Origin: Nodosilinea sp. LEGE 07298 | GTDB lineage: Bacteria > Cyanobacteriota > Cyanobacteriia > Phormidesmidales > Phormidesmidaceae | Reading direction: 5' to 3' | DNA: 64,000 nt | NCBI RefSeq assembly: GCF_015207265.1 | Contig: NZ_JADEXE010000001.1 | Location: 21,737 to 85,736 of the forward strand | Shown: positions 20,309 to 28,199 of the stretch, one piece after another | How the letters are laid out: each line of letters starts with the position of its first letter | Position numbering within the stretch: position 1 is the stretch's first letter | Position numbers and translations under genes: made by a program | Notes under the pieces: generated by a model | The model's database searches: none | The model's input: the letters and a program-made list of their open reading frames with translations, nothing else | Told to the model about the DNA's origin: nothing

Positions 20309-20384
20309 TTTTTGCCTTGGGGGTGTATCCGGTGGAACCATCTGATATTCTTAGAGGAAGTTAAACTTTTGTATCATTTCCCTC

Positions 20385-21341
20385 ATGAAAGTATTGGTCG
20401 TTGGCGCTACTGGCACTCTTGGCAGGCAAATTGCCCGCCGTGCCTTGGATGAGGGGCACGAGGTTCGTTGCCTAGTCAGAAGCGCTCAACGAGCTGCTTT
20501 TCTTCGAGAGTGGGGGGTAGAACTGGTGCGGGGCAACCTCTCCAGGCCAGAAAGTCTACCCCCTGCCCTTGAGGGTATTGATGCTGTAATCGATGCCTCC
20601 ACCGCCCGTCCGTCGGAGTCGGTGATGGCGGTTGATTGGTACGGCAAAGTTAATTTAATCAAGGCCTGCCGGGACGCTGACATACGGCGTTTCATCTTTG
20701 TCTCAATTCTTAACTCCGAAAAGTTTCCCCACGTGCCCTTGATGAACGTCAAGCGCTGCACCGAGAAGTTTTTGGCCGAGTCGGGGCTCAACTACACCAT
20801 TCTTCAGCCCTGCGGCTTTTTGCAGGGGCTAATTGGCCAGTACGCCATCCCCATTCTAGAGAAGCAGCCGATTTGGGTGATGGGTGAAGCCGCCCCGATC
20901 GCCTACATGGACACCCAGGACATTGCCCGGTTCGCCGTCAAAGCGCTGTCGGTACCCGAAACCGAGAACCGCAGCTTTCCGCTGGCGGGCACCCGCGCTT
21001 GGGGAGCCTACGAGATCATGCGACTGTGCGAGCGCAAGTGCGGCCAGGAGGCCAGAGTTTCCCGCATTTCGTTAGACCTGCTGCGGGCCATTCGCAAGGT
21101 GGCGCAGTTCTTTCAGTGGGGCTGGAATTTTGCCGATCGCCTCGCCTTTGTGGAAGTTGTCGCCGGTAGCCAGCCGCTGGATGCCCCCATGGACGAGGTC
21201 TATGAGGTGTTTGGCATTCCTAAAGACGAAATTACCACCCTGGAAGACTACATGCAGGAGTACTTCAGCCGCATTATGAAGAAGCTGAAGGAACTCGACT
21301 ACGACAGCGACAAAGCCAACAAGAAAAAGCTGCCGTTCTAG
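20385..21341 (+). CDS. ycf39: Photosystem II assembly factor Ycf39 (atypical SDR, NmrA-like)
   Basis: A 318-aa Rossmann protein that, with Hlip proteins, helps deliver chlorophyll to newly made D1 during photosystem II assembly (plant homologue HCF244). The NAD(P)-binding motif VVGATGTLGRQIARRALDEG is at 4-23. The family stretches IDASTARPSES, YGKVNLIKACRDADIRRFIFVSILNSE and MNVKRCTEKFLAESGLNYTILQPCGF are all present, and the C-terminal tail is Lys-rich. Length is normal for the family. It sits 76 bases downstream of petM on the same strand, so two thylakoid biogenesis genes may be cotranscribed. Confidence 0.92.
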   Translation: MKVLVVGATGTLGRQIARRALDEGHEVRCLVRSAQRAAFLREWGVELVRGNLSRPESLPPALEGIDAVIDASTARPSESVMAVDWYGKVNLIKACRDADIRRFIFVSILNSEKFPHVPLMNVKRCTEKFLAESGLNYTILQPCGFLQGLIGQYAIPILEKQPIWVMGEAAPIAYMDTQDIARFAVKALSVPETENRSFPLAGTRAWGAYEIMRLCERKCGQEARVSRISLDLLRAIRKVAQFFQWGWNFADRLAFVEVVAGSQPLDAPMDEVYEVFGIPKDEITTLEDYMQEYFSRIMKKLKELDYDSDKANKKKLPF

Positions 21342-21459
21342 TACTTCGACCAAGCTGATTTTGACCCTCTCTGACGGCTTAGGGTACGAGGTGTACGATT
21401 TAAGGCCTACCGTGAACCGTACGCCCCCACGAACCTGTCACTATCGGCTTGGTGGATGA

Positions 21460-22587
21460 CTAATTTGATGTTGGGTGGTTCGCTAGAGCGTCTAAGAGGC
21501 TGTGATAGGCAGGTTTGGCTCGATAGTCGCGATCGAATATTAGGGCCTCGCCCCAGCCATCGAAGTAGCCGGGTACCCACGAGTAGCGATCGCTAAAGCC
21601 CCAAGTCACAAACGTGTTGCAGTTTTCGGCTTGCAGGCAGGTTTGCAGCATGGCCTGGTAAACGTCGGCCTGCTGGTCAGCATCGCCGGGGCTGGAGGGC
21701 TGCTCAATTCGCACATCCATTTCGGTAATGTGCGCCTGAAGGCCCAGGTCAGCTAGTCGTGCCATATTGGCGGCGACCTCCTGGGGGCTAGGGGCTGAGT
21801 TAGCTTGTACATGCATTTGTAGCCCCACTCCGTGAATGGGTACGGCTTTGTCCCGCAGCGACTTTACCAGGTTATAAATGGCGTCAGACTTAGCGTTCAG
21901 CCCTTCGCCGCCGTAGTCGTTATACATCAGCAGGGCGTCGGGGTCGGCCTCGTAGGCCCAGCGAAAAGCCAGTTCAATATAGTCGGGGCCAATGCCTCGC
22001 AGCCAAAGGGTGTCGCGCAGGGTGCCGTCATCGGCGATCGCCTCATTCACCACGTCCCAGGCGACTATTTGGCCGCGATAGCGCCCGACAACCGTTTTGA
22101 TGTGGTTTTCCAGTAGTGCCATCAGCTCGTCTCGGCTCCAGTCTCGTTGCTCTAGCCAATCGGGCAAGGCTCGGTGCCACACCAGAGTATGCCCCCTCAC
22201 CGCCATGTGATGATCGGCGGCAAAGGCCATTAGGCGATCGGCCTGGCTAAAGTCGAACTCGTGGGGGCGCGGTTGCAGCCGCTCCAGCTTCATGTCATTT
22301 TCAGCAGTGACCAGGTTAAATTCTTGGGCCAAACGGCGGCGATATCGGCGATCGCGCCCCAAGGCCTTGAGGTTGACGGCTGTGCCCACGTACAGGTCTT
22401 GCCTGCGCGCTAGGTCGGCTAAGGTTGGCTCACGTTCCAGCCTGAGCCAGCGAGCCAGGGCACAGTGATGAGCTTGGGGAGTTGGCCCCTGAGCCAGCAG
22501 GCTATGGGGGGTGATTGCTATGCCTCGGCCTGACCACAGTACAACGCCAGCCAAAACCGCAAGGAATATCACTTTAGGGCGTAACAT
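21460..22587 (-). CDS. Secreted endo-1,4-beta-xylanase (GH10)
   Basis: A 375-aa glycoside hydrolase family 10 enzyme, expected to cut xylan or related beta-1,4 glycans with retention. An N-terminal hydrophobic segment (about 5-25, FLAVLAGVVLWSG) looks like a signal peptide or anchor. GH10 motifs: VTAENDMKLERLQP, RGHTLVWHRALPDWL, WDVVNEAIADDGTLR with the acid/base Glu182, and HITEMDVRI with the nucleophile Glu289; CNTFVTWGFSDRYSW closes the barrel. All catalytic residues are intact. Xylanases are uncommon in phototrophs, so the substrate could be plant debris or a self or neighbour exopolysaccharide. It is a single gene converging on ycf39. Confidence 0.9.
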   Translation of the reverse strand: MLRPKVIFLAVLAGVVLWSGRGIAITPHSLLAQGPTPQAHHCALARWLRLEREPTLADLARRQDLYVGTAVNLKALGRDRRYRRRLAQEFNLVTAENDMKLERLQPRPHEFDFSQADRLMAFAADHHMAVRGHTLVWHRALPDWLEQRDWSRDELMALLENHIKTVVGRYRGQIVAWDVVNEAIADDGTLRDTLWLRGIGPDYIELAFRWAYEADPDALLMYNDYGGEGLNAKSDAIYNLVKSLRDKAVPIHGVGLQMHVQANSAPSPQEVAANMARLADLGLQAHITEMDVRIEQPSSPGDADQQADVYQAMLQTCLQAENCNTFVTWGFSDRYSWVPGYFDGWGEALIFDRDYRAKPAYHSLLDALANHPTSN

Positions 22588-22661
22588 GTAGCGGCCTTCC
22601 CCATGATTTTCTCACCCCGATCTACGGCCTATTCTGTCAACGCTTGGGCAACGGCTTAAGA

Positions 22662-22901
22662 CTACTCGATGTCGTGGTGCGGTTCCAGCAGTCCCGATTC
22701 GATCATCAGGCGGGGCCAGAGCAACAGAAAGAATCCCATCCATACTCCAATGGGCGCGGCGACTAGGGCCGTGAGCCAGAGACGATGGAGTAAGACCCAG
22801 CTGCCGCCTACGATCGCCACCCCCGTCAGCACAATGGACCAGGGCTGACACCACCAGGGTTTAAGCTGCCAGGGACTAGTGATGGGTGTGGGTTCAGTCA
22901 T
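22662..22901 (-). CDS. Small membrane protein (DUF6737-like)
   Basis: A 79-aa protein with a Pro/Trp-rich start (SPWQLKPWWCQPWSI) and two membrane helices (about 22-42 and 47-67), ending in an acidic tail. It resembles small cyanobacterial membrane proteins grouped as DUF6737; I am only moderately sure of that name. The ATG at 22901 lies 5 bases after the perR stop, so it is very likely cotranscribed with perR and its expression should follow peroxide stress (inference). Confidence 0.65.
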   Translation of the reverse strand: MTEPTPITSPWQLKPWWCQPWSIVLTGVAIVGGSWVLLHRLWLTALVAAPIGVWMGFFLLLWPRLMIESGLLEPHHDIE

Positions 22902-22906
22902 GGGGG

Positions 22907-23329
22907 TTACTCAGGTTGGCAGCGATCGCACACCCCGCGCACCGTTACCTCGTAGCCCTCAATCTGCCAGCGAGGGCTGAGGGTTTGCAGGTTTAGGCTG
23001 GCCAGGGTTTCCCAGGGAATATCGGCGATCGCGCCACAGCTTTGGCAGCGAAAGTGGTGGTGGGGGCCAACATTGGCATCGTAGCGACAGACCCCTTCTT
23101 CAAGCAGCACCTCGCGCACCAGGTTGACTTCACGCAGCGCCTGCAGCGAGCTATATACCGTGGCCTGAGATGACGTCGGCGCGTCTTGATTGAGATCGCT
23201 GAGAATATCGTCGGCGGTGGGGTGATCGCAGCGGCCTAGCAGGTTGGCAAACACAGCAAATCGCTGAGGAGTGACGCGCAACCCCCGAGACTTCAGCATA
23301 GTAACGATTTGATCGGCTTGGGACGACAT
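22907..23329 (-). CDS. perR: Fur-family regulator, PerR-like
   Basis: A 140-aa winged-helix metalloregulator. The DNA-binding half has LRVTPQRFAVFANLLG and SQATVYSSLQALREVNLV (recognition helix). The dimer half has YDANVGPHHHFRCQSCGAIADI and GVCDRCQPE, giving the two CxxC pairs of the structural zinc site and the HHH regulatory-metal region. The divergent peroxiredoxin gene 268 bases away matches the Synechocystis slr1738/sll1621 arrangement, in which this regulator represses the peroxiredoxin until peroxide oxidises it. PerR rather than Fur or Zur is therefore a context-based call. The downstream small membrane protein is in the same operon. Confidence 0.85.
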   Translation of the reverse strand: MSSQADQIVTMLKSRGLRVTPQRFAVFANLLGRCDHPTADDILSDLNQDAPTSSQATVYSSLQALREVNLVREVLLEEGVCRYDANVGPHHHFRCQSCGAIADIPWETLASLNLQTLSPRWQIEGYEVTVRGVCDRCQPE

Positions 23330-23431
23330 TCTCCCTGGCTCCGGCGCTTAGCGTACTGTAGTTCCGCCCCAGCAGGTAACGGCCATACGTAACGGCCACG
23401 GGTGATGGGTGGACATTCCACGATAACCTAC

Positions 23432-23460
23432 TCTTAGTAGATTAGCATTCCTATCTAAGA
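23432..23460. promoter_or_regulatory. Nested inverted repeat in the perR-peroxiredoxin spacer
   Basis: TCTTAG (23432-23437) pairs with CTAAGA (23455-23460), and TAGAT (23438-23442) pairs with ATCTA (23453-23457), in an AT-rich setting about 105 bases upstream of the perR start. It could be the regulator's own operator. Confidence 0.4.
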
Positions 23461-23520
23461 ATAAATCTGACTTTGTAACAAATCTGATTTTTAGGCTATT
23501 ATGCTTATTGAAGATTTCTT

Positions 23521-23541
23521 AACTCGGAATTATTCTGAGTT
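23521..23541. promoter_or_regulatory. Candidate PerR operator or leader hairpin before the peroxiredoxin gene
   Basis: Arms AACTCGGAAT and ATTCTGAGTT around a central T form a 21-bp near-perfect palindrome, with one G-T mismatch and a GAAT-T-ATTC core. It lies 57 bases upstream of the peroxiredoxin start in the divergent spacer. The size and AT-rich core suit a Fur/PerR-family operator; as RNA it would form a 10-bp hairpin. Confidence 0.5.
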
Positions 23542-23597
23542 GAGCAGCACTGGCTGGAAACGCAGTTAACTGTTGTAGAACTACGAAAGAGGTAATT

Positions 23598-24179
23598 ATG
23601 GTTGCTATGGTTGCTACTGGGCGCGTACCTGACGTCGTCTTTAAGACTCGCGTGCGCGACGAGTCTGTGGGTGGGTCCAACCCCTACCGCTGGCAAGACA
23701 TGACTACCAGCGATCTATTTGCTGGTAAGAAAGTCATCGTTTTCTCCCTGCCTGGTGCTTTTACCCCCACCTGCTCCTCTAACCACCTGCCCCGCTACGA
23801 AGAGCTCTATGACGAGTTCAAGACCCACGGCGTTGACGCCATTATCTGCGTTTCGGTAAACGATGCGTTTGTGATGTTCCAGTGGGGCCAAAAGATTGGC
23901 GCTAATAACGTCTTCCTGCTGCCCGACGGCAATGGCGAATTTACCCGCAAAATGGGCATGCTGGTTGACAAGTCCAATCTGGGCTTTGGTATGCGCTCCT
24001 GGCGCTACTCCATGCTTGTCAACGACAGCAATATCGAAAAAATCTTCGTCGAGCCTGACTTCGGCGACAACTGCCCCATCGACCCCTTCGAAGTGTCTGA
24101 TGCCGACACCATGATGGCCTACCTAAAAGGTACTGAGTCTGCCGGTGTTTCTGAGCCTCGTCTGGCCTTCGTGGGCTAA
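23598..24179 (+). CDS. Type-II (Prx5-like) peroxiredoxin
   Basis: A 193-aa thiol peroxidase reducing H2O2 and organic hydroperoxides with electrons from thioredoxin, glutaredoxin or a similar donor. The active site [14 protein letters not shown] carries the peroxidatic Cys59; Cys84 in IICVSVND is the second family cysteine. [10 protein letters not shown] and [17 protein letters not shown] complete the fold; the C-terminal extension contains a further Cys. It resembles Synechocystis sll1621, which PerR controls, and the divergent perR gene supports this. The ATG at 23598 has AGAGG at 23588-23592. A strong terminator follows, so the downstream flavoprotein gene is probably transcribed separately. 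Confidence 0.93.
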   Translation: MVAMVATGRVPDVVFKTRVRDESVGGSNPYRWQDMTTSDLFAGKKVIVFSLPGAFTPTCSSNHLPRYEELYDEFKTHGVDAIICVSVNDAFVMFQWGQKIGANNVFLLPDGNGEFTRKMGMLVDKSNLGFGMRSWRYSMLVNDSNIEKIFVEPDFGDNCPIDPFEVSDADTMMAYLKGTESAGVSEPRLAFVG

Positions 24180-24210
24180 TTGCCCTCTGGCTCACCCTGG
24201 GTGAGAGTTA

Positions 24211-24246
24211 GGCAAAGGGGGTTGATGCAATCCCCTTTGCCTTTTT
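24211..24246 (+). terminator. Intrinsic terminator after the peroxiredoxin gene
   Basis: A 10-bp perfect stem GGCAAAGGGG/CCCCTTTGCC with an 11-nt loop, directly followed by five T. Confidence 0.92.
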
Positions 24247-24397
24247 AGATCTGGGGTCGTGTGGGCAGGTTCCACCGACATCTCCACGGTCTTCAACAAT
24301 TCTCATCTCGATTTTTTGAAATCCTTTAGCCTAGAGATATGGCCTAATTCATCCCTACGGCTTAGGCCGATCGCAGTCCTCTCCATCCATCACCGCT

Positions 24398-25402
24398 ATG
24401 AAACTCTCCCGTCAAAATCTTCACGAGCGCACCGACCAGGTCTATGATGCCATTGTCGTAGGTGGCGGCATGGGGGGGTTGTCGGCGGCTATTTACCTGG
24501 CCCGCTACGGGCTCAAGTGTCTGGTGATTGAAAAGGGGAAGGGGCGATCGCTGTGGATGCAGGAGGTGCGCAACGTCGTTGGCTTTGACCCCGAAACCCC
24601 TGGGCGTGACATTCTTATCCACGGTGCCAGGCAGGCGGTAGATTGGGGGGCCGACTACCTGCGCGGCTTCGTTGAAGATGTCGTCGATGAAGGCGACCAG
24701 CTAGCCGTACAGGTGAAAGTAGGTAAAACCAACAGCGTTTACCCCGTGTTTCGTGCCAAGTACTTAATTGCGGCCTCGGGCGTCATTGACGTGCTGCCCC
24801 AGCTCGACAATATGCAGAACGTCTACGACTACGCAGGCTACACCCTGCACGTCTGCATGATCTGCGATGGCTTCGACATGTGGGACCAAAAAGCCGTTCT
24901 GATTGCTGGTAAAGAGTCGCAGATTAACGCCGCCTTCGTGCTCGACTGGTTTACCCCCTACATTACAGTGCTCACCCACGGTCTCTGCACCGTCGGCGAC
25001 GAAATGCGGGCCAAGCTAGCCGACTACGGCTACCCTCTCTACGAAGCCCCGATCGCCAAGTTCCTTGGCGAAAACCACAAAATGAGCGGTGTAGAGCTAA
25101 CCGATGGCACCGTCGTCGAAGCCACCACCGGCCTGATCAACATGGGTTCGATCTACCACAACCACTACCTCAAGGGCATCCCCAGCCTGGAGTGGGAGGG
25201 CGAGAACCTGGTCACCAACAACATGTGCCAAACCGCCCACGATCGCATCTTTGCGATCGGCGATCTGAAGCAGGGCGTTAACCAGGTGTCGGTAGCTGTG
25301 GCCGATGGCACGCTGGCCGCCACCCAGATCTGGCGCACTATTCGCCGCGCCAGCCCCCCGCGCAAGTGGGAAGCGAATCTGGCCAAGGAGCTAGTTTCCT
25401 AG
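24398..25402 (+). CDS. Thioredoxin-reductase-like flavoprotein without a canonical NADPH motif (DDOR/FFTR-like)
   Basis: A 334-aa FAD disulfide oxidoreductase. The FAD motif VVGGGMGGLSAAIYLARYG is at 20-38, the redox pair is Cys153-Cys156 in HVCMICDGFD, and the C-terminal FAD motif is RIFAIGDLKQGVNQVSVAVADG. Where bacterial NTRs have the NADPH motif GGGxSA, this protein reads VLIAGKESQINAAF. That loss is the mark of pyridine-nucleotide-independent relatives: ferredoxin-linked FFTR in Gloeobacter and cyanobacterial DDOR. Assignment to DDOR is tentative. The gene lies downstream of the peroxiredoxin, suggesting a link to thiol redox, but a terminator separates them. The preceding 150 bases contain an inverted repeat GGCCTA...TAGGCC (24342-24369). 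Confidence 0.8.
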   Translation: MKLSRQNLHERTDQVYDAIVVGGGMGGLSAAIYLARYGLKCLVIEKGKGRSLWMQEVRNVVGFDPETPGRDILIHGARQAVDWGADYLRGFVEDVVDEGDQLAVQVKVGKTNSVYPVFRAKYLIAASGVIDVLPQLDNMQNVYDYAGYTLHVCMICDGFDMWDQKAVLIAGKESQINAAFVLDWFTPYITVLTHGLCTVGDEMRAKLADYGYPLYEAPIAKFLGENHKMSGVELTDGTVVEATTGLINMGSIYHNHYLKGIPSLEWEGENLVTNNMCQTAHDRIFAIGDLKQGVNQVSVAVADGTLAATQIWRTIRRASPPRKWEANLAKELVS

Positions 25403-25494
25403 GGCGGTTTTATGCAGACCGTTTAGCCCTCCGCCCCACCCCTTTCCCCCAGGAGAGGGGTTCTGAGTATGACTGTAGCAATAGGCCACAACTG

Positions 25495-25737
25495 ATGAAG
25501 GCAGTTCAGGGCTATTTAGCCGCTTTGGTGATGCCGTCGCTGGCGCGTAGGGCCGTGCGGGTAGCCCTGTTTGTGGGGACAGTGCTGTTTTTAATTAATC
25601 ACGGCGCGGCGGTGCGATCGGGCACCATGACGCAGGTGCGATGGATCTCAGCGGGGCTGACCTATCTAGTGCCCTACGCCGTCAGCATTCATGGACAATA
25701 CCTGGGACAAAGCAGCAGTAGAGGGGCGAAACCTTAG
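25495..25737 (+). CDS. nrtS: NrtS-like nitrate/nitrite transporter
   Basis: An 80-aa protein with two membrane helices. The order RRAVRVALFVGTVLFLINHG, a short loop, then GLTYLVPYAVSIHG matches the NrtS family, known from Synechococcus sp. PCC 7002 as a small nitrate/nitrite transporter. The start ATG at 25495 (MKAVQGYLAAL) is chosen because the frame upstream back to 25366 overlaps the end of the flavoprotein gene and has no family similarity. No nitrate-assimilation genes lie in the window. Confidence 0.75.
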   Translation: MKAVQGYLAALVMPSLARRAVRVALFVGTVLFLINHGAAVRSGTMTQVRWISAGLTYLVPYAVSIHGQYLGQSSSRGAKP

Positions 25738-25951
25738 AGAGAGAACGGCGTAATACTGAGCCAATACCCCTTTTTTGCAGCTCTGGCAGGTCAAAAAACG
25801 GTGTCAAATTTTAGTCACAGCTTGTTTTGCTGCATCAGCCCGATTAGCTTGTGCTTACAACGACGCGATCGCTCCATGTCAGCCTTTACAACCAGCAATC
25901 CCTTACTTACCGTAATGGATAGCCCTCTGCTCTTTTGTGAACTCACACCCT

Positions 25952-27133
25952 ATGCAATATCGACGCTTTGGTCGCACCGAGCTTCAGATGCCCGTGTTCT
26001 CCTGCGGCGGCATGCGGTATCAGCACTCGTGGAAAGACGTGCCGCTAGCGGATATTCCGCAGAAAAATCAGGAGAATTTGGAGGCCACGATTCGCCGCGC
26101 GTTAGACGTGGGCATCAACCACATCGAGACAGCGCGGGGCTACGGTACATCGGAGGTGCAACTGGGGCAAATTTTGCCGGGGCTAGATCGCAGCCGCCTG
26201 ATCGTGCAAACCAAGGTTTCTCCCACTGCCGACCCCGCCGAGTTTCGCCAGCACCTCACCCAATCCCTAGACAATCTCAACCTTGAAACGGTAGACCTGC
26301 TGGGTATCCACGGCATTAACACCGCCGAACTGCTGGACTGGACCCTGCGCCCCGGCGGCTGTATGGAGGTGGCGCGGGAGTTTCAGCGCCAGGGGCGGGT
26401 GCGGTTTATTGGCTTTTCGACCCACGCGCCCACGGCGATCATTCAGCGGGCGATCGCGTCAGATCAGTTCGACTACGTCAACCTGCACTGGTATTACATC
26501 AACCAAGACAACTGGCCTGCGATCAACATTGCCCAGCGCCACGACCTGGGTATGTTTATCATTAGCCCGTCGGATAAGGGGGGCCACCTATACAATCCCC
26601 CCGCTAAGCTGGTGGATCTGTGCGACCCGCTCAGCCCGCTGGTGTTTAATGACCTGTTTTGCCTCAGCCATCCCCAGGTGCACACCCTCAGCATTGGGGC
26701 AGCGCGACCCAGCGATTTTGACGAACATCTGAAGACATTGCCCCTGCTGGAAGAGGCTGAGCTGCACCTGCAGCCGGTGCGCGATCGCCTGCACCGCCAC
26801 GCTCAGGCTGTACTGGGCGAAGACTGGTTGCGCACCTGGGCGATCGGCCTGCCCAGCCCCGACGATACCCCCGGCAATATCAACATCCCCGCCATTCTGT
26901 GGTTGCGAAATCTGCTCATCGCCTTCGATATGGAAGACTACTGCAAAGCTCGCTACAACATGCTGGGTAACGCTGGCCATTGGTTCCCCGGCGAAAAGGC
27001 CGAAAACTTGGACCAGGTGGATCTCTCTGATTGCCTGCGCCGCAGCCCCCACGCCGACAAAATTTCGCATCTGCTGGCTGAGGCTCACGAGGCGTTGGCT
27101 GGTCAGGCAATGGCGCGGTTGTCGAATGCCTAG
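25952..27133 (+). CDS. Aldo/keto reductase family oxidoreductase
   Basis: A roughly 393-aa AKR-barrel protein. It begins MQYRRFGRTELQMPVFSCGGMRYQ; the catalytic region includes DVGINHIETARGYGTSEVQLGQIL (Asp/Tyr) and a Lys in VQTKVS, and the active-site His lies in LLGIHGINT. The C-terminal 110 residues keep the skeleton of the ferredoxin-like extension (YNMLGNAGHWFPG), but the usual Cys-rich 4Fe-4S motif is reduced to a single Cys in LSDCLRRSPHADKI, so it should not carry a cluster. The substrate is unknown. ATG 25952 is preferred over GTG 25937. A 13-bp direct repeat starts at the stop codon. Confidence 0.85.
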   Translation: MQYRRFGRTELQMPVFSCGGMRYQHSWKDVPLADIPQKNQENLEATIRRALDVGINHIETARGYGTSEVQLGQILPGLDRSRLIVQTKVSPTADPAEFRQHLTQSLDNLNLETVDLLGIHGINTAELLDWTLRPGGCMEVAREFQRQGRVRFIGFSTHAPTAIIQRAIASDQFDYVNLHWYYINQDNWPAINIAQRHDLGMFIISPSDKGGHLYNPPAKLVDLCDPLSPLVFNDLFCLSHPQVHTLSIGAARPSDFDEHLKTLPLLEEAELHLQPVRDRLHRHAQAVLGEDWLRTWAIGLPSPDDTPGNINIPAILWLRNLLIAFDMEDYCKARYNMLGNAGHWFPGEKAENLDQVDLSDCLRRSPHADKISHLLAEAHEALAGQAMARLSNA

Positions 27134-27175
27134 TTGAGTGGCAGTGCCCTAGTTGAGTGGTGGGCGGTGCCCACC
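27129..27175. repeat. Direct repeat plus GGTGGGC hairpin at the end of the aldo/keto reductase gene
   Basis: CCTAGTTGAGTGG occurs at 27129-27141, where it includes the TAG stop, and again at 27148-27160. The second copy runs into an inverted repeat GGTGGGC-GGT-GCCCACC (27159-27175) followed by CTACG. A related CACTGCCCACCGTACG string lies at about 18921-18936, so this is probably a dispersed repeat. Confidence 0.7.
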
Positions 27176-27318
27176 CTACGTGCCTCGCGCCCATATCCAG
27201 GCGATCCCAGGGGTTCATCATAAATTGATGGGTAATTCCTTCAATTCCTGAAGTTTTGTGAGAAGTGATTTTAAGACTTTGTTACGATGGTCACAAACGC
27301 ACAGGAGAACCATCCACC

Positions 27319-28029
27319 ATGCCGCATACTTCTTCCAACAAAGATTCTGTCGTAATCTCCCCGTCAATTTTGTCGGCAGACTTTAGCCGCCTGGGCGAAG
27401 AAATCAAAGCTGTTGACAAGGCCGGTGCTGACTGGATTCACGTAGATGTGATGGATGGTCGCTTTGTGCCCAACATTACGATTGGCCCCCTGATTGTCGA
27501 TGCCATTCGCCCCGTCACCCAAAAGCCCCTCGACGTGCACCTGATGATTGTCGAGCCTGAGAAGTACGTGGCCGATTTTGCCAAAGCTGGCGCTGACATT
27601 ATCACTGTGCACTGCGAGCACAACGCTTCGCCCCACCTGCACCGCACCCTAGGTCAGATCAAAGAGCTGGGCAAAGAGGCGGGCGTTGTGCTCAACCCCG
27701 GCACCCCGCTATCGCTAATCGAGAACGTACTCGACCTCTGCGACCTGGTGCTGATCATGAGCGTCAACCCCGGCTTTGGCGGTCAAAGCTTTATTCCCAC
27801 TATGGTGGACAAGATTCGTACCCTGCGGAATATGTGCGATGAGCGCGGTTTGAATCCCTGGATTGAGGTAGACGGTGGCCTCAAGGTGAACAACACCTGG
27901 CAGGTGCTAGAGGCTGGGGCCAACGCGATCGTGGCGGGTTCGGCCGTGTTTAATGCGCCGGACTATGCGGCTGCGATCGAAGGCATTCGCACCAGCAAGC
28001 GCCCCGCGCCCGAGCTGGCTGCCGTTTAG
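27319..28029 (+). CDS. rpe: Ribulose-phosphate 3-epimerase
   Basis: A 236-aa TIM-barrel enzyme interconverting ribulose-5-phosphate and xylulose-5-phosphate in the Calvin cycle and pentose phosphate pathway. Motifs: [36 protein letters not shown] (metal and catalytic residues), [25 protein letters not shown] and [10 protein letters not shown]. The start at ATG 27319 has AGGAG at 27303-27307; the frame upstream of it lacks similarity. A very strong bidirectional terminator follows. Confidence 0.96.
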   Translation: MPHTSSNKDSVVISPSILSADFSRLGEEIKAVDKAGADWIHVDVMDGRFVPNITIGPLIVDAIRPVTQKPLDVHLMIVEPEKYVADFAKAGADIITVHCEHNASPHLHRTLGQIKELGKEAGVVLNPGTPLSLIENVLDLCDLVLIMSVNPGFGGQSFIPTMVDKIRTLRNMCDERGLNPWIEVDGGLKVNNTWQVLEAGANAIVAGSAVFNAPDYAAAIEGIRTSKRPAPELAAV

Positions 28030-28053
28030 CATCTGTAGGCGAACAGGCTGAAT

Positions 28054-28099
28054 AAAAAGGGGGGAGGTGACTTTTCAAAAAGTCACCTCCCCCCTTTTT
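28054..28099. terminator. Bidirectional terminator between rpe and guaA
   Basis: A perfect 22-bp inverted repeat (arms 28054-28075 and 28078-28099) with five A at one end and five T at the other, located between two converging genes. It serves both strands. Confidence 0.96.
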
Positions 28100-28136
28100 G
28101 TTTTGAGCACGGCTTGTATTCTTGAGCCAGCATTCT

Positions 28137-28178
28137 CTTCGACTCCGCTCAGCTAGCGTTCTCTGAGCGGAGTCGAAG
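28137..28178. repeat. Inverted copy pair of the CTTCGACTCCGCTCAG interspersed repeat
   Basis: Two perfect inverted 16-bp arms (28137-28152 and 28163-28178) enclose 10 bases. The arm sequence is the same element that occurs eight times in tandem at about 52.08-52.27 kb. Here it lies between the rpe/guaA terminator and the guaA stop codon. Confidence 0.9.
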
Positions 28179-28199
28179 CCAACGTTCAGCAGCTAAGAT

